From contig JANSXA010000007.1 of assembly GCA_024743175.1 (NCBI GenBank), forward strand, positions 124,001-188,000: a stretch of DNA of 64,000 nucleotides, in the 5' to 3' direction. The notes below the pieces were generated by a model, which did not search any database, was not told the DNA's origin, and saw nothing but the letters and a program-made list of their open reading frames with translations. Source of the stretch: Pseudomonadaceae bacterium (GTDB taxonomy: Bacteria; Pseudomonadota; Gammaproteobacteria; Pseudomonadales; Azotimanducaceae). The position numbers and the translations under genes were made by a program. Below are positions 63,442-64,000 of the stretch, one piece after another. Position 1 is the first letter of the stretch; each line of letters opens with the position of its first letter.

Positions 63442-64000
63442 TCAGTGCTTTGGCAGGTCGTTCTCACCAGTGGTCTGGTTGCGACCATTGGCTTTGGAGG
63501 CATACAGGCAGGCATCCGCACGTTCAACAAAATCAGAAAGTTTTTCACCGGACACGTATTTAGCAACACCCAGGGAAATCGTGACTTTATCGATGGTTTC
63601 GTCTTTGTCGTTTTTAATACGCTGCGCTTCAATGATCGAGCGGATGCTGTCAGCCAGCATCATCGCGCCATCCAGAGGTGTATTAGGCAGCAGGATGGCA
63701 AACTCTTCACCACCATATCTGGCGAGCATATCGCGCCCTTTCACACACTGTTCCATTTCCTGGGCGACAAAGCGCAGCACCTGGTCGCCGACAAGGTGAC
63801 CGTGGGTGTCATTGAATATTTTGAAATGATCTATATCGCAGAGAATAAGACTTAACGGCGCTCCGCTGACCTCCACCTCTTTGACCATTTTCTTCAGGGA
63901 CTCATCAAATGCACGACGATTGGCTACTCGTGTTAATGCATCTGTGCGTGAGTCTTTGCTGAGACGTTCCACCTGAGCACGAAGTTCGGTCAACTCTGAT
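63442..64000 (-). CDS. Diguanylate cyclase, C-terminal GGDEF part (5' end outside window)
   Basis: About 186 residues are visible; the frame stays open through 64000, so the N-terminal sensory part lies outside. The GGDEF domain is complete: DALTRVANRRAFDESL, LCDIDHFKIFNDTHGHLVGD, and the active-site motif GGEEF in ARYGGEEFAILLPN. It should make cyclic di-GMP from two GTP. An RxxD inhibitory site is not obvious upstream of GGEEF. The part before GGDEF (RAQVERLSKDSRTD) suggests a coiled coil linker. Confidence 0.92.
   Translation of the reverse strand, partial: SELTELRAQVERLSKDSRTDALTRVANRRAFDESLKKMVKEVEVSGAPLSLILCDIDHFKIFNDTHGHLVGDQVLRFVAQEMEQCVKGRDMLARYGGEEFAILLPNTPLDGAMMLADSIRSIIEAQRIKNDKDETIDKVTISLGVAKYVSGEKLSDFVERADACLYASKANGRNQTTGENDLPKH

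Overview
The window looks like chromosomal DNA of a free-living, probably marine, heterotrophic gammaproteobacterium. The support is a UB2H-type PBP1B, a glcDEF glycolate dehydrogenase operon, a sigma/DUF3619/DUF3106 cluster, a TIGR04219-type outer-membrane barrel, TonB and autotransporter proteins, and an exosortase with a VIT/VWA target. I cannot name a genus. I saw no tRNA, rRNA, CRISPR array, phage module or complete insertion sequence.

Layout. 1-3.6 kb: the 3' end of a spondin-like gene, a gene-poor stretch, then a TonB receptor on the minus strand behind a TPP riboswitch (so a likely thiamine or thiamine-precursor receptor), and a DUF4126 membrane protein. 3.7-12.1 kb: a PBP1B gene whose last 57 bp recur almost perfectly 5.53 kb downstream, just before the TPR lipoprotein gene that is probably its original neighbour. 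Between the copies sit an IS3-type orfA fragment, three minus-strand genes of unknown envelope function and a membrane-bound XRE/TPR regulator. This looks like an island integrated at the 3' end of mrcB. 12.2-25 kb: an adaptor/ATPase/permease export system, a LuxR-type two-component pair and an 1874-residue autotransporter with a perfect 16-bp palindrome upstream. 25-30.7 kb: a SRPBCC protein, katG with a small Cys-pair protein, and a run of small genes (Cys-rich peptide, membrane protein, GNAT, DUF5062, GST-like).

30.7-33.6 kb is decaying: a DUF4331 gene with an early amber codon runs into an ECF sigma gene (1-nt frameshift) and a 56-residue stub of its anti-sigma factor, followed by a LuxR regulator split at a run of nine A. 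33.6-37.6 kb: a sigma-70/DUF3619/DUF3106 operon, a periplasmic 11-residue-repeat protein, and a TetR gene divergent from a desaturase with a perfect 15-bp palindrome between them. 37.6-54.6 kb: mostly metabolism (GlcDEF, RidA, DUF3089 hydrolase, nitronate monooxygenase, amidohydrolases, FAD oxidoreductase, MFS transporter, an acyl-CoA ligase split by one amber codon, two hotdog thioesterases).

54.6-60.6 kb is the most interesting locus. An exosortase with a C-terminal EpsI-like region is followed by a VIT/VWA protein ending in a PEP-CTERM tail, and both are divergent from an OmpR-type response regulator and histidine kinase. The layout matches the known 'dedicated single-target sortase' systems of marine proteobacteria, but with an exosortase in place of the sortase and a PEP-CTERM tail in place of the LPXTG-like one. 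Phased TGTGCA repeats in the shared promoter region are candidate regulator sites. The window ends with a GST, an MFS transporter, a methyltransferase and a partial diguanylate cyclase.
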